Translations under genes and position numbers: made by a program
Shown here: in pieces, positions 50,205 to 58,661 of the stretch
Layout: each line of letters starts with the position of its first letter
Numbering within the stretch: position 1 is the first letter of the stretch
Notes under the pieces: model-generated
The model's database searches: none
Told to the model about the DNA's origin: nothing
Seen by the model: only the letters and a program-made list of their open reading frames with translations
Assembly (NCBI GenBank): GCA_009784935.1
Contig: WQXI01000003.1
Span: forward strand, 1-64,000
Source: Treponema sp.
GTDB lineage: Bacteria; Spirochaetota; Spirochaetia; Treponematales; Breznakiellaceae
Direction: 5' to 3'
Length of the DNA: 64,000 nucleotides

Positions 50205-51330
50205 CCAGTAGATATAAATATTCGGTAACGTGGATATCTCTTGAGCCTTTTTCGGCAAGACTGGATAAATTACGGCATCCGCGAAAAGTATTATATTTTG
50301 TTTCTAAAATTTCTAGTTTTCCAAATTTTTTTAACATTTTTTTCATTTCATTATTAGAAATAAATCCGTCAGAATTAAATGATATTAAAGCATATTTGGC
50401 TTTAATATTCATTACAAGTTCGGTCAACGACGAATATACAAGTTGCTTTTTATTATATGCGGAACGATTCCAATCTTCCGGAATACCGGATACTTTGCTG
50501 ATATTTTTGGGTAACTTATTCTCCAATATTAAATTCAACATAAAATAGTTTGAGCCGTACGGATGTTGATTATAAGGCGGATCTAAATACGCAAGATCTG
50601 CTTCGGGGGCTTCATTTATTATTAAATTTGAATCACCGTTATATACTTTATAATCACAGTTAAAATTACTAAATATAGGAAACGGTAAATTAATATCTCC
50701 AGTAATTCTAAATAATGCGTCTTGATTTTTTCCGCCAAATTGACCGATACCTGTCTCTTTGTTTTTATAAAAACCTTTAAATACACCTGATGTATTTGCA
50801 TGTATTGACGCTTCTGATAATAAAGGTGCCAAAAAATATTTTTGATATTTAAGGGGAACATCCTCAATAAGAGTGCGTACAGTGTCAATATACATCGCAT
50901 TCCTGCGTGTATAAAACACACGTTCATCTACATTAATATTATTATCATTTTTAGGAGAATAAAAATTAGAAATAATTCCTTCTTTTAATGGTTTGTTATT
51001 AATATTTTCCAGCAAACTATTGTATAATTCCTGCAAAGCAGGCATTTCAATTTCATTTTTATTTGATAAATAACAGTCTGCAGTAACAGCTGCGTATTTT
51101 TCTAAATCGTTAACAATTAGTAAATCAGAAAACTGCTTACAGTGACGTGCAACAATACCAGAACCGGTAAAGACATCAAAAATACTTAATTTCTTTTTAT
51201 TAAGACGTTTTTGGACAATTTGAATCCCTTTTGTTATAAAATCCAAAAGAGAACGTTTGTTACCGATATATGTAATAATTTGTTTAGTTAAATAATCAGT
51301 ATTTTCTGATATATCTTCTAATGTCTCCAT
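50197..51330 (-). CDS. Orphan N6-adenine DNA methyltransferase (D12 class)
   Basis: Motif I (FDVFTGSGIVARHCK, SAM binding) near residues 50-64 and the catalytic DPPY motif (LAYLDPPYNQHPYGSNY, about 240-256) are intact. KQIITYIGNKRSLLDFI at the start is typical of D12-class enzymes that methylate adenine. The target site is unknown. No restriction endonuclease lies beside it, so it may serve regulation or protection from another strain's system. It is 377 residues, the usual size. The stop is embedded in an orphan copy of the island repeat. Confidence 0.9.
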   Translation of the reverse strand: METLEDISENTDYLTKQIITYIGNKRSLLDFITKGIQIVQKRLNKKKLSIFDVFTGSGIVARHCKQFSDLLIVNDLEKYAAVTADCYLSNKNEIEMPALQELYNSLLENINNKPLKEGIISNFYSPKNDNNINVDERVFYTRRNAMYIDTVRTLIEDVPLKYQKYFLAPLLSEASIHANTSGVFKGFYKNKETGIGQFGGKNQDALFRITGDINLPFPIFSNFNCDYKVYNGDSNLIINEAPEADLAYLDPPYNQHPYGSNYFMLNLILENKLPKNISKVSGIPEDWNRSAYNKKQLVYSSLTELVMNIKAKYALISFNSDGFISNNEMKKMLKKFGKLEILETKYNTFRGCRNLSSLAEKGSRDIHVTEYLYLLEK

Positions 51331-51385
51331 GTCTTATTATACATAAGTTTTTAATTAATGCAAAGATTGAATCGTAATTTTATAT

Positions 51386-51775
51386 TCACTCCTCGGCAAC
51401 TTTTGTCCCTGCTATTTTTTCTCCTATTCTTTCTTTTGCTATAGAATAAAAAATTATGTCTATAATACCCAAGTACCAAGAAATGTTTCTTATAAATCTT
51501 TTAAGTGTGTTTGAATCTTTTCCGTCGCTTTTATTAACAATTTTTAATTTCATTATTATTTTCCCAATGCTTCTTTTACCGATTATGTCCCTTATAACCA
51601 AGAATGAGCAAGAACAGTATGTTAAAATTAATTGTCTCATAATTATATTAATCTCAGGCTCATCGAGCCCAGGAAATAATAACGGTCTAAATACAAATAT
51701 TATCATTAAAGTTAACTGAATAAAGCAGGTTATAGCAAGATCAATGCCAAATGCAATTATCCTTTTTAGTTCCAT
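51386..51775 (-). CDS. RDD-family membrane protein
   Basis: The 129-residue protein has the RDD pattern: KRIIAFGIDLAIT in helix one, RDIIGKRSIGKIIMKLKIV between helices, and RFIRN before the last helix. Two to three membrane helices are visible. RDD proteins are small transport-related or unknown membrane proteins. It stands between the methylase and a small exported protein, with no evident partner. Confidence 0.8.
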   Translation of the reverse strand: MELKRIIAFGIDLAITCFIQLTLMIIFVFRPLLFPGLDEPEINIIMRQLILTYCSCSFLVIRDIIGKRSIGKIIMKLKIVNKSDGKDSNTLKRFIRNISWYLGIIDIIFYSIAKERIGEKIAGTKVAEE

Positions 51776-51807
51776 GGTTTACTCCTAACCGGTAATATAT
51801 AAAGACC

Positions 51808-52170
51808 TTAATACTGCCACAATTTAGTTATTTCTCCGCGTACGAACAATACGAGACAGCTTTGACCAGAATTAGGTACTCTTGTAATCATTACACAAAA
51901 ATCAGAACCAAGTGTCACTATCATTGACATATTAGGAATTAAATTCTCCATCGCTGCTGCAAAAATACGGCGCTGTAAAGCTGGAGCTTCCCGTTGAGAC
52001 ATAAAATCATCCTGTGTTTCGATCCATAACATAGCGTTAGCCTCACTGTCAAAAAAGACAGTTGTAGATTCACTGTATGACACAATGCCTTGTATTTTTT
52101 CTAATGGATTTGCAAAAATTGACGCAAACCCAAACAACATTATAACAACAATAAAAAGATATTTTTTCAT
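51808..52170 (-). CDS. Small exported protein
   Basis: Starting at the ATG at 52170, which has AAGGAG seven bases upstream (the longer frame to 52197 runs through the ribosome site), the product is 120 residues. A signal peptide (MKKYLFIVVIMLFGFASIFA) is cut before NPLEK. The mature part has no recognised family (VSYSESTTVFFDSEANAMLW, MSMIVTLGSDFCVMITRVP). It is probably periplasmic. Confidence 0.75.
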   Translation of the reverse strand: MKKYLFIVVIMLFGFASIFANPLEKIQGIVSYSESTTVFFDSEANAMLWIETQDDFMSQREAPALQRRIFAAAMENLIPNMSMIVTLGSDFCVMITRVPNSGQSCLVLFVRGEITKLWQY

Positions 52171-52221
52171 TTTTTTCTCCTTAAGAAATACTAACATATT
52201 TATTACATTATTACAATCATT

Positions 52222-52626
52222 TTAAAAATATTCAATTATTTCAAAAACCATTAAAGGGGTATCGTAATACGGTAAATTCACCATATTAATATATTTTAAT
52301 TTGAATACTCTATTCCCTGTCGTAGAATAATTAAAGAATTTATTAATAAATTCTTTAGAAACACTGTTTTCTATTATACCTATTATTTTATTATTATCTG
52401 TTATCATTCTTATATTCGGCTCCCAGCCGTTAAATAATATTATCTGTCCTTCTAGTAATATTTCTTCATTGTAGTTTAAATCTATTAATAATGGAATTAA
52501 TTCAGTATTTTCATTGTCAATATTTCTATTATCCTCATTAATAATTTCATTATTTTTTTGACAGTTGATAAAATTAAAAAGTACAATTAAAAAAAATGCA
52601 AAAATAAGGCATTTATCGTTTTTCAT
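52222..52626 (-). CDS. Small lipoprotein
   Basis: The 134-residue product has a lipoprotein signal (LIFAFFLIVLFNFINC) followed by a polar Asn/Glu-rich linker and a beta-rich domain (IILFNGWEPNIRMIT, VFKLKYINMVNLPYYDTPLMVFEI). No family is recognised. It is AT-rich like its neighbours in the island. Confidence 0.7.
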   Translation of the reverse strand: MKNDKCLIFAFFLIVLFNFINCQKNNEIINEDNRNIDNENTELIPLLIDLNYNEEILLEGQIILFNGWEPNIRMITDNNKIIGIIENSVSKEFINKFFNYSTTGNRVFKLKYINMVNLPYYDTPLMVFEIIEYF

Positions 52627-52678
52627 ATCTCTCCATTGTTGTTATAGTAATTATTTTATTATATATTGTCAAGCAATA

Positions 52679-53434
52679 TCAATCCCTAATTACTCTCCAG
52701 TCGCTCAAGTTTTCCAGAGCTCTTAAGTGATTTTCACTTGGATTTAAGTGCCTTTCCAGCGAATTTCGAATTCTTGGCAGTTCAATATTAAGATATCGCT
52801 CTCTTAAGCGTTGAATACTTTCAGGATATTCCGGTAATTCAAAAATTAATTTTTCAAATATGCTAATATTTTCTTCTGTTAAGTAATTCCTATTATTGGC
52901 TAACAATAAACCATTAGCAAACTCAATTTGTAATTTATATTCAATTTCCAAAACCAATAATACAATCGGAGAAACATTATGTAAATCGCTTGAGCTGATA
53001 ACAGTTTGAAACGAATAAAACACTCCGTCAGGCAATCGCTCATATTCAATCTCAGAAAAAGGTCTTGCGGGCATAGGCAAAAAACCAAAAGTAATTCCTC
53101 TTGTTACCATGTGCAATACAGACAAAGTCTTTTCTGCTCCATCGGTTCTGCGGAATCTAGTATTTCCTAAAGGTCTAAATCCGGCATTTCCAAGTACGAC
53201 ATTTCTTATAAATTGAACCCTCTCAGATAACGAGCCGTTTAATATTGATAAAATACTTCCTTCGATTGATTCTGGCGCAAACTCTTGCAGACGTTCTCCG
53301 AACACTGTAATTCCTGTTGTTGTTTCAAACTCATAAAATTCATTATCCCAATCGTAATTTTCTATTACATCCTCAGAAAAAATAACAGAATTTAAAAATA
53401 TAATACATACGAACAGAAATATCTTTTTTAAAAT
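52679..53434 (-). CDS. Exported protein, probable AUU start
   Basis: The frame is usually started at a GTG at 53305, but it continues upstream without a stop to 53479 and encodes a convincing signal peptide (LKKIFLFVCIIFLNSVIFS, then EDVIENYDWDNEF). No ATG, GTG or TTG lies before that peptide. An ATT at 53434 has GAGGT seven bases upstream, so initiation at AUU is the simplest reading, giving 251 residues. The mature protein is helical in its second half (ISIFEKLIFELPEYPESIQRLRERYLN) and unrecognised. Alternatively a start codon was lost by mutation and the gene is decaying. Confidence 0.55.
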   Translation of the reverse strand: MLKKIFLFVCIIFLNSVIFSEDVIENYDWDNEFYEFETTTGITVFGERLQEFAPESIEGSILSILNGSLSERVQFIRNVVLGNAGFRPLGNTRFRRTDGAEKTLSVLHMVTRGITFGFLPMPARPFSEIEYERLPDGVFYSFQTVISSSDLHNVSPIVLLVLEIEYKLQIEFANGLLLANNRNYLTEENISIFEKLIFELPEYPESIQRLRERYLNIELPRIRNSLERHLNPSENHLRALENLSDWRVIRD

Positions 53435-53504
53435 GGTCTCTACCTCTAAAATATTTACATAGCCAAAAGCGTATATACATTATAAGGAAGATATTAATAA
53501 ATAG

Positions 53505-53712
53505 TTACGGTTTTTCTATATCAATATCTTTAATTTTTATTTTCAGATAAATTAAATCTACAATATCCCAGAAAAAACATAATTGCAGTAAGATATGAAT
53601 TATCATTTGAGTTTTTGTTAATTTTTTATTTTTAAATAAAATCCTGCAGAAAAAATAAAGAAAGACCTATTGCATTAAAGCAGTATAATAAAATTAACAA
53701 CACATTAGCCAT
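53505..53712 (-). pseudogene. Frameshifted, truncated paralogue of the island membrane protein
   Basis: From an ATG at 53712 the minus strand reads MANVLLILLYCFNAIGLSLFF and stops. One base shift restores a frame continuing FKNKKLTKTQMIIHILLQL and then LIYLKIKIKDIDIEKP before a stop. The last part matches LIYLKIKIKDIDIKK of the intact 189-residue membrane protein at 49549-50118. Homology over the second half is clear; the first part has only similar composition. It fills most of the gap between 53435 and 53726. Confidence 0.7.
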
Positions 53713-53726
53713 GTATTTTTAACACC

Positions 53727-54389
53727 TTAAAACAATTTAAACTTTCCAAACTTGTGCATTTTTCCGTTTGACTTTGCTGTTATTTCGTCGAGAGACTTAA
53801 ACAAAAACGATGCAAAGGCTGCTTCGTTTCCGGTGTCTGACGTAGAAAACCCTGCGGTAATGTACGGCTCATTGTGCGCTGCCGACAGTAACCCTTGGGT
53901 CATCGCGCGGAATGAAGCAAGCGCAGACGGTCCAAGAACATCCGCAGAATCGTCTTTTCCGGAACTTGGAATGTCAGGATAAACAAGCGCCAGCACTCCG
54001 CGTTTTCTCGCTGAAAAAATTGCCGCAAGTTCTTTAACAAGATAAAACCATCCTTTTACATGATCGTTTATCATAATATCAACATCAGAAATAGGAAGCT
54101 CTGCCGCACTGCTTCTGATCGAAGGCGGAGAACATAGCAAAATTGCTTCATCGATACGCTCAAGACGATTTTCTGCGGCAATCGCAAGGGTTCGGGCAGA
54201 TATCGGACTGGAAGGATTCCATTCCAGAGGAATGCGCTGGCTGATGTCCTGCGGAGAATTTTTAGGCGCGCCGGAGAGTCTGTTTGGTATTAATGCGGCG
54301 GCAAACTGTTCTACCTTGTTGACCGCTTCGGCTTCTATAGCGCGGCTAAGAGCAGATTCATTTCCAGCTAAAAAAATGCCTCTAGTCAT
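53727..54389 (-). CDS. Conserved-looking protein of unknown function (degenerate Rossmann/SDR-like)
   Basis: The 220-residue protein has alternating strand/helix patterns (RTLAIAAENRLERIDEAILLCSPP, VLALVYPDIPSSG, ASFRAMTQGLLSAAHNEPYITAGFSTSD). They recall a short-chain dehydrogenase fold without the glycine-rich cofactor loop or YxxxK. I do not recognise a family. It is divergent from the YmdB-like gene. Moderate GC marks a return to core DNA. Confidence 0.65.
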   Translation of the reverse strand: MTRGIFLAGNESALSRAIEAEAVNKVEQFAAALIPNRLSGAPKNSPQDISQRIPLEWNPSSPISARTLAIAAENRLERIDEAILLCSPPSIRSSAAELPISDVDIMINDHVKGWFYLVKELAAIFSARKRGVLALVYPDIPSSGKDDSADVLGPSALASFRAMTQGLLSAAHNEPYITAGFSTSDTGNEAAFASFLFKSLDEITAKSNGKMHKFGKFKLF

Positions 54390-54449
54390 TGATTATCCTA
54401 GTCATATATACAGTTTACAGATTGCGGGCAATTATGGCAATATCAAATA

Positions 54450-55301
54450 ATGAAAGTAGTTAAAGCTGCAATGATAGGAGATGTAGTAGGCGCCTTTGGA
54501 CTCGAAACGCTCGAAGCCCAGCTTCCCGCCCTAATCAAAGAACAGCAAATCGACTTTGTCACTGTTAACGGAGAAAACGCCGCAGAAGGTTTTGGCATAA
54601 CCGAAGCGGATTTTAGGCGGATAATAGCGGCAGGCGCAGACATAGTTACGTCAGGAAACCATGTATGGGAAAAGCGCGAATTCTGGCAAATTTTAGAAAC
54701 AGAAAGAAATATGCTTCGTCCTGCAAATTACCCGTCAGGCTCACAGATCATTCAAACTATTCCCGGCAATGGATTTACATGTATCGAAAAAAAAGGTATC
54801 AGCTGGATTGTAATTAACCTTCAGGGGCGTGAACTAATGACTCCAATCGACTGCCCTTTTCAGAGTTTAGATAAAATAATATACATGATAGAAGGCAAAG
54901 CGGCAGAAAACCATCCGCTCGTTTCGGCTGACGGCTCCTCTGTTCCATTTGCGTTTCCTATTATATTGATAGATTTTCATGCCGAATCCAGCCGTGAAAA
55001 AGAATCCCTTGGTTACTATGCCGACGGCCGTGTTTCATTAATTGCCGGAACTCATACGCATGTTCAAACAGCTGACGAAAAAATTCTTCCGCGCGGCAGC
55101 GCATATATAACAGACCTTGGCATGACCGGCAATACAGACAGCGTAATCGGAATGGATCCGCAAATCTGTTTGGAACGCGCTCACAAACAGGTTCTTTACC
55201 ATATGGAAACTGCCGCAGGAGAAAGCCCCGGAAAAATTCATGGAGTTATAGCCGAAATAGACGCAGAAACAGGAAAGGCTGTGTCGGTAAAGCGGATTTA
55301 A
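54450..55301 (+). CDS. YmdB-family metallophosphoesterase
   Basis: The 283-residue protein matches the TIGR00282/YmdB family, a binuclear-metal phosphodiesterase acting on 2',3'-cyclic nucleotides in Bacillus. Metal ligands are visible in order: IGDVVG (Asp9), VNGENAAEGFG, TSGNHVW, IDFHAES and GTHTHVQTAD. GSAYITDLGMTG is a further family signature. The length is normal. It is cytoplasmic. The upstream neighbour is divergent with about 60 bases between. Confidence 0.93.
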   Translation: MKVVKAAMIGDVVGAFGLETLEAQLPALIKEQQIDFVTVNGENAAEGFGITEADFRRIIAAGADIVTSGNHVWEKREFWQILETERNMLRPANYPSGSQIIQTIPGNGFTCIEKKGISWIVINLQGRELMTPIDCPFQSLDKIIYMIEGKAAENHPLVSADGSSVPFAFPIILIDFHAESSREKESLGYYADGRVSLIAGTHTHVQTADEKILPRGSAYITDLGMTGNTDSVIGMDPQICLERAHKQVLYHMETAAGESPGKIHGVIAEIDAETGKAVSVKRI

Positions 55302-55319
55302 TTTTAATTCAATATAAAA

Positions 55320-56135
55320 CTAAAATGACTGCCGGCTTATCGGGCTTCCGATCCAGATTCCTTCGCCGAGATAATCAAGCCTTCTTCCTTCTATTAAAAA
55401 CTGAACATCCCTGACATTCTGAAACTCAGTAACAGTCCAGACAATTTGACGCAGTTGTGCGACATATCCTTCTACCCCGAATGTATTGAATAAAAAATCT
55501 TCGCTAAAACTAAGATAGGCGGTGTTTCCGCGCACAGTCGCGGACAATAGGCGTGTATTCCGCGGAATCAGATTCAATATCCCGCGTCCGATCTCATCTG
55601 AAGAAGGACCTGCAAGCAGTGCATTTATCGAATCCTGCATAGGCGATTCCGAAACAGGTATTCTCCGCGTTACTCTTGAATGTAAAATCTGTCCGTCACT
55701 GCCGACTTGGGTAAAATAAACAGCTCTTTCTCTCATCTGCACAGGCTGAACGGCAGGCGGTTGTGACGGAGCCGGCGTAGTAACCGGCGGCGCTGACGGC
55801 GGAGGCGCTGGAGGCGTAGTTGTCTGCGTTGGCGCCGCAGGCTGTTCAGCAGGCTGCGTCGTTGTTTCGAGCGGAGGCGGTGTTGGCAGAGGGTCACGTG
55901 AAGGCGGCTGTTCAATATTAACTGTAAGAAGCGGATCTTCTTCGATATCGAGCGTGTCTCCTTCTGAGCCGGGACCGGCAATTAAACGGGTTTTAAAAAG
56001 ATCAAAGTTCTTTTGAATGACAGGCGCGTTAAGCATAAAGATAGCGATAATGACAATCACAAAAATAAGCCAAAAAATGACTACTGCCTGAGATCCTTTT
56101 GAATTAGCTCTTTTTGCTGTTCTTCGTCTTGCCAC
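55320..56135 (-). CDS. GerMN-domain membrane protein with Pro/Thr-rich linker
   Basis: A basic head and one membrane helix (about 17-38) are followed by a long Pro/Thr/Gln-rich linker (about 80-132, repeated TTPAPPP-like units). A C-terminal GerMN domain follows (about 137-265: RAVYFTQVGSDGQILHSRVTRRIP, LLAGPSSDEIGRGILNLIPRNTRLLSATVRGNTAYLSFSEDF). GerMN domains occur in spore-germination and envelope proteins. In this non-sporing type of organism it is probably a periplasmic binding module. The start diverges from the TrmH-family gene. Confidence 0.85.
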   Translation of the reverse strand: MARRRTAKRANSKGSQAVVIFWLIFVIVIIAIFMLNAPVIQKNFDLFKTRLIAGPGSEGDTLDIEEDPLLTVNIEQPPSRDPLPTPPPLETTTQPAEQPAAPTQTTTPPAPPPSAPPVTTPAPSQPPAVQPVQMRERAVYFTQVGSDGQILHSRVTRRIPVSESPMQDSINALLAGPSSDEIGRGILNLIPRNTRLLSATVRGNTAYLSFSEDFLFNTFGVEGYVAQLRQIVWTVTEFQNVRDVQFLIEGRRLDYLGEGIWIGSPISRQSF

Positions 56136-56182
56136 AAAAACATGATACCAAGTATTGTATTTATTGTATACTATTAACTACC

Positions 56183-57037
56183 ATGCGTAACAAACTAACT
56201 GACGAACTCGCCGTCTGCGGTATAAATGCAGTAATGGCAGTCGGAGAATATCATCCTCAGACAATAAACAGGCTCTTTCTGCGCGAAGACCGTTTTTATT
56301 CTTTTACAGCTGTCTGCAAGCAGCTCGCAGAACGCAAACGCCCATATAAAATCTGCGAAGACGAAGAGCTCGAACGAATCTGCAAAAGCGTACATCATCA
56401 GGGCGTAGTCGCAATGATCGAAGAGCCTGTAATCGAACCCCTTGGATTAGAAGACCTTGATACATGGGACAGCGAAGGAAAAACCGGCATACTTCTTTAT
56501 TCTGTAGGGAACGATCACAATCTTGGAGCTATCGCAAGAGCCGCCGCTTTTTTTGATGTGAGTTATATTATATTGAACGAAAAAGATACATCGATGAATA
56601 CACCGGTAATAAACACACCGAATAATAACGAGAATGCCGACACTGCCGAAAACGCCAAGACCGCCGAACAAACAATACGGCTTACAACCAGTGCGTACCG
56701 TGTAGCAGAAGGCGGTTTTGAACATCTAACAGTACGAAAAATTTCCAATACAGCCGCTTTTCTAAAAGACGCTTCTAAGCGGTTGATTACAATAGGCACT
56801 GACATAAGAGCAAGAATGCGAATCAGCGATCTCGGCAGTATTGTAAAAGACGCAAAAGGCAAAAATAAAAACCGCCCCGGAATCGTTCTTGTATTCGGCA
56901 ACGAAGAAACAGGACTGCCAAAAGAAATAAAAGAAAAGTGTACACATTTACTGCGTATCCCGGGAACAGGAAACATCGACAGCCTGAATGTATCTCAAGC
57001 CGCCGCGCTTTTCCTGCATGCAATTTACGAGTTGTAA
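56183..57037 (+). CDS. TrmH/SpoU-family 2'-O-ribose RNA methyltransferase
   Basis: I start at the ATG at 56183 because the longer frame begins inside the divergent gene. The 284-residue product has an N-terminal substrate-binding domain (RNKLTDELAVCGINAVMAVGEYHPQTINRLFLREDRF, HHQGVVAMIEEP). A SPOUT domain carries motif 1 YSVGNDHNLGAIARAAAFFDV, motif 2 VFGNEETGLPKEI and motif 3 RIPGTGNIDSLNVSQAAALFLH. The RNA target is not deducible. A low-complexity insert after motif 1 (NTPVINTPNNNENADTAENAK-like) is not typical of the family. Confidence 0.92.
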   Translation: MRNKLTDELAVCGINAVMAVGEYHPQTINRLFLREDRFYSFTAVCKQLAERKRPYKICEDEELERICKSVHHQGVVAMIEEPVIEPLGLEDLDTWDSEGKTGILLYSVGNDHNLGAIARAAAFFDVSYIILNEKDTSMNTPVINTPNNNENADTAENAKTAEQTIRLTTSAYRVAEGGFEHLTVRKISNTAAFLKDASKRLITIGTDIRARMRISDLGSIVKDAKGKNKNRPGIVLVFGNEETGLPKEIKEKCTHLLRIPGTGNIDSLNVSQAAALFLHAIYEL

Positions 57038-57255
57038 GTATTCCCGTAAGGTTCACACAGGTCTTGCAGCGAAGCTTCTAGCAGACACAGAGTAACACAG
57101 AGAATGTCCATGAGAGCGCTGAGCTGAACCCTGAGCACTGAGCTAGCTACGTGCTGAGCTTGTCGAAGCATCGAAGTGTCGAAGTGTCGAAGGGTGTCGA
57201 AGCGCCGAAGTATAAACAATTATTAAGTGCAGCACTATTTTTTATATCTAATATT
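57038..57255. other. Gene-free stretch with repeats
   Basis: No open frame of credible length is seen. The stretch contains the second, inverted copy of the dispersed 15-bp repeat (57154-57168) and then imperfect gtcgaag units (57161-57209). It looks like a repeat-rich spacer between the TrmH-family gene and the LRR remnant. Confidence 0.6.
57154..57209. repeat. Dispersed 15-bp repeat, copy 2, followed by tandem gtcgaag units
   Basis: ctgagcttgtcgaag is the reverse complement of the sequence at 37045-37059. It is followed by at least four tcgaag-containing units of 8-10 bases. Confidence 0.75.
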
Positions 57256-57464
57256 TTACTCTCTAATTATTTTAGCACCAGCAAATGGGTTTCTACCCAT
57301 ATTCATATATTTCACAGTATTAGGAACAACAACTTCAGTTAAACGATTATTTATAAACGCATTCCCTCCAATTTAAAACCATTTTCCTGAAAATCGTTTG
57401 TTTTTAGCCAACAAGTTGAAAATAAAAAACAAGAAATTAATAATAAAGTAATCCAAAATCTCAT
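57256..57464 (-). pseudogene. Decayed BspA-like LRR lipoprotein
   Basis: An ATG at 57464 with AAAGG upstream begins a lipoprotein-like signal (ITLLLISCFLFSTC) and runs 37 codons to a stop. In a shifted frame the DNA continues AFINNRLTEVVVPNTVKYMNMGRNPFAGA, an unmistakable LRR_5 repeat, then stops. It is therefore a frameshifted and heavily shortened BspA-type surface lipoprotein gene. Confidence 0.7.
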
Positions 57465-57581
57465 AATATTTACCTTTCCCTGTTCATAATATTTTATATG
57501 TATGCTTTTTTATACATTTATTCTCCATATTCTGATCTACTTAGCCTGTATTTCACATAACGTTATTTAGGCGCAGTATTT

Positions 57582-58286
57582 TCATCTTATTATTTCTGTT
57601 ATTTTAATATCATCTGACTCTGGAAATAATCTCCATTCTAATATTTCTATTGGAATTTCTCCTGTAATATTATTCGTAAAATATTTATAATCCCATTGAT
57701 TATTTCTTGTATCTCCTAATAAAATATAAATATATTCATTTTCTATTTTTATCTGTTCAAATATTTCAAGAAAATATCTTATATTAAGACCTAACATATT
57801 TTTTATAATTTTCATGTCATAATAATTAGAAAATATACTATTTAATTTTTCTTCTTCTTCAATATTTAATGGTTCATTTTTAATATAAAGCCCCTGATAA
57901 CTAAAGCCATTTGTATTTACATCATCACCAAAAACACTTACAAATATTTGATCATTTATTTCTGTGAAAATCATAATACTGTCTTCTTTTCTACTGTCAT
58001 ATATTCCTGAATGATCCTTAAAAATAATATAATAGTAATTGACACTGGGTTTTGATCTAGAATTAATTTTATTTAATTTTCCTTCAACTTTACCATATAT
58101 TCCGTCATAAACATGACTATATATTTCTATTGAGAATTGCAATTTTTCATCTATTATTAAAGTAAAAGTACCTTCCTCATATTCACTGTTTTGCTTTATC
58201 CATTCGGTACTTGAATAATTTGTTTTATAGCAGGAAAAAAGAGTAAAAATGAAAGAACAAGTAAATAAAAGAATAATTTTCTTCAT
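57582..58286 (-). CDS. Lipoprotein of unknown function
   Basis: From the ATG at 58286 (an in-frame ATG lies at 58307) the product is 234 residues, with a lipoprotein signal (MKKIILLFTCSFIFTLFSC). The body is acidic and Tyr/Ile-rich (FTLIIDEKLQFSIEIYSHVYDGIYG, VNYYYIIFKDHSG, EIPIEILEWRLFPESDD). No family is recognised. No clear ribosome site precedes either start. The AT-rich base use is like the 48-53 kb island. Confidence 0.7.
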   Translation of the reverse strand: MKKIILLFTCSFIFTLFSCYKTNYSSTEWIKQNSEYEEGTFTLIIDEKLQFSIEIYSHVYDGIYGKVEGKLNKINSRSKPSVNYYYIIFKDHSGIYDSRKEDSIMIFTEINDQIFVSVFGDDVNTNGFSYQGLYIKNEPLNIEEEEKLNSIFSNYYDMKIIKNMLGLNIRYFLEIFEQIKIENEYIYILLGDTRNNQWDYKYFTNNITGEIPIEILEWRLFPESDDIKITEIIR

Positions 58287-58320
58287 AATGTATATGTTAT
58301 AATTCATATTATTTTATTTG

Positions 58321-58431
58321 TCAATAATCTAAATTTAGAATGAGTACAGGATCCATAGTACCGCAAGAACCAATAAAAAACATACAAACAAATACAGACA
58401 GGGTGATAAAAACATTCTTCTTAATATTCAT
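58321..58431 (-). CDS. 36-residue lipoprotein-like ORF
   Basis: The frame starts at an ATG with GGGAG seven bases upstream and encodes a signal with lipobox (LSVFVCMFFIGSC) and only 16 residues after the Cys. It could be a true mini-lipoprotein or the leftover 5' end of a longer gene. The remaining stretch up to 58661 shows no gene, only the promoter region of the next lipoprotein gene. Confidence 0.45.
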   Translation of the reverse strand: MNIKKNVFITLSVFVCMFFIGSCGTMDPVLILNLDY

Positions 58432-58661
58432 AGAATACTCCCTTCAAAATGTTACAAAAAAACGACCGTTTAAATGTCGCATTTTGTACCCCCTCTCAGC
58501 GAGAATCCCAAGTGAATTCAATCCTCAAATCCTTTGTGCGAGCCTCTTTTTTGATGATGTTTGTAATGTTTTAAAAAATTTTAGCAAAAATTTCCTCTTT
58601 TTTTAATGCGCCGTGCAGGCTCGCGCCATGTATATGTATTACTTTTTTTAAGGAGTTGCTT

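Noticed and set aside
50197-51330. Complete restriction-modification system
   Set aside because: No endonuclease or specificity subunit lies on either side. The neighbours are an RDD protein and island membrane proteins.
57154-57209. CRISPR-like array of gtcgaag units
   Set aside because: The units are 8-10 bases with no spacers. This is a simple tandem repeat.
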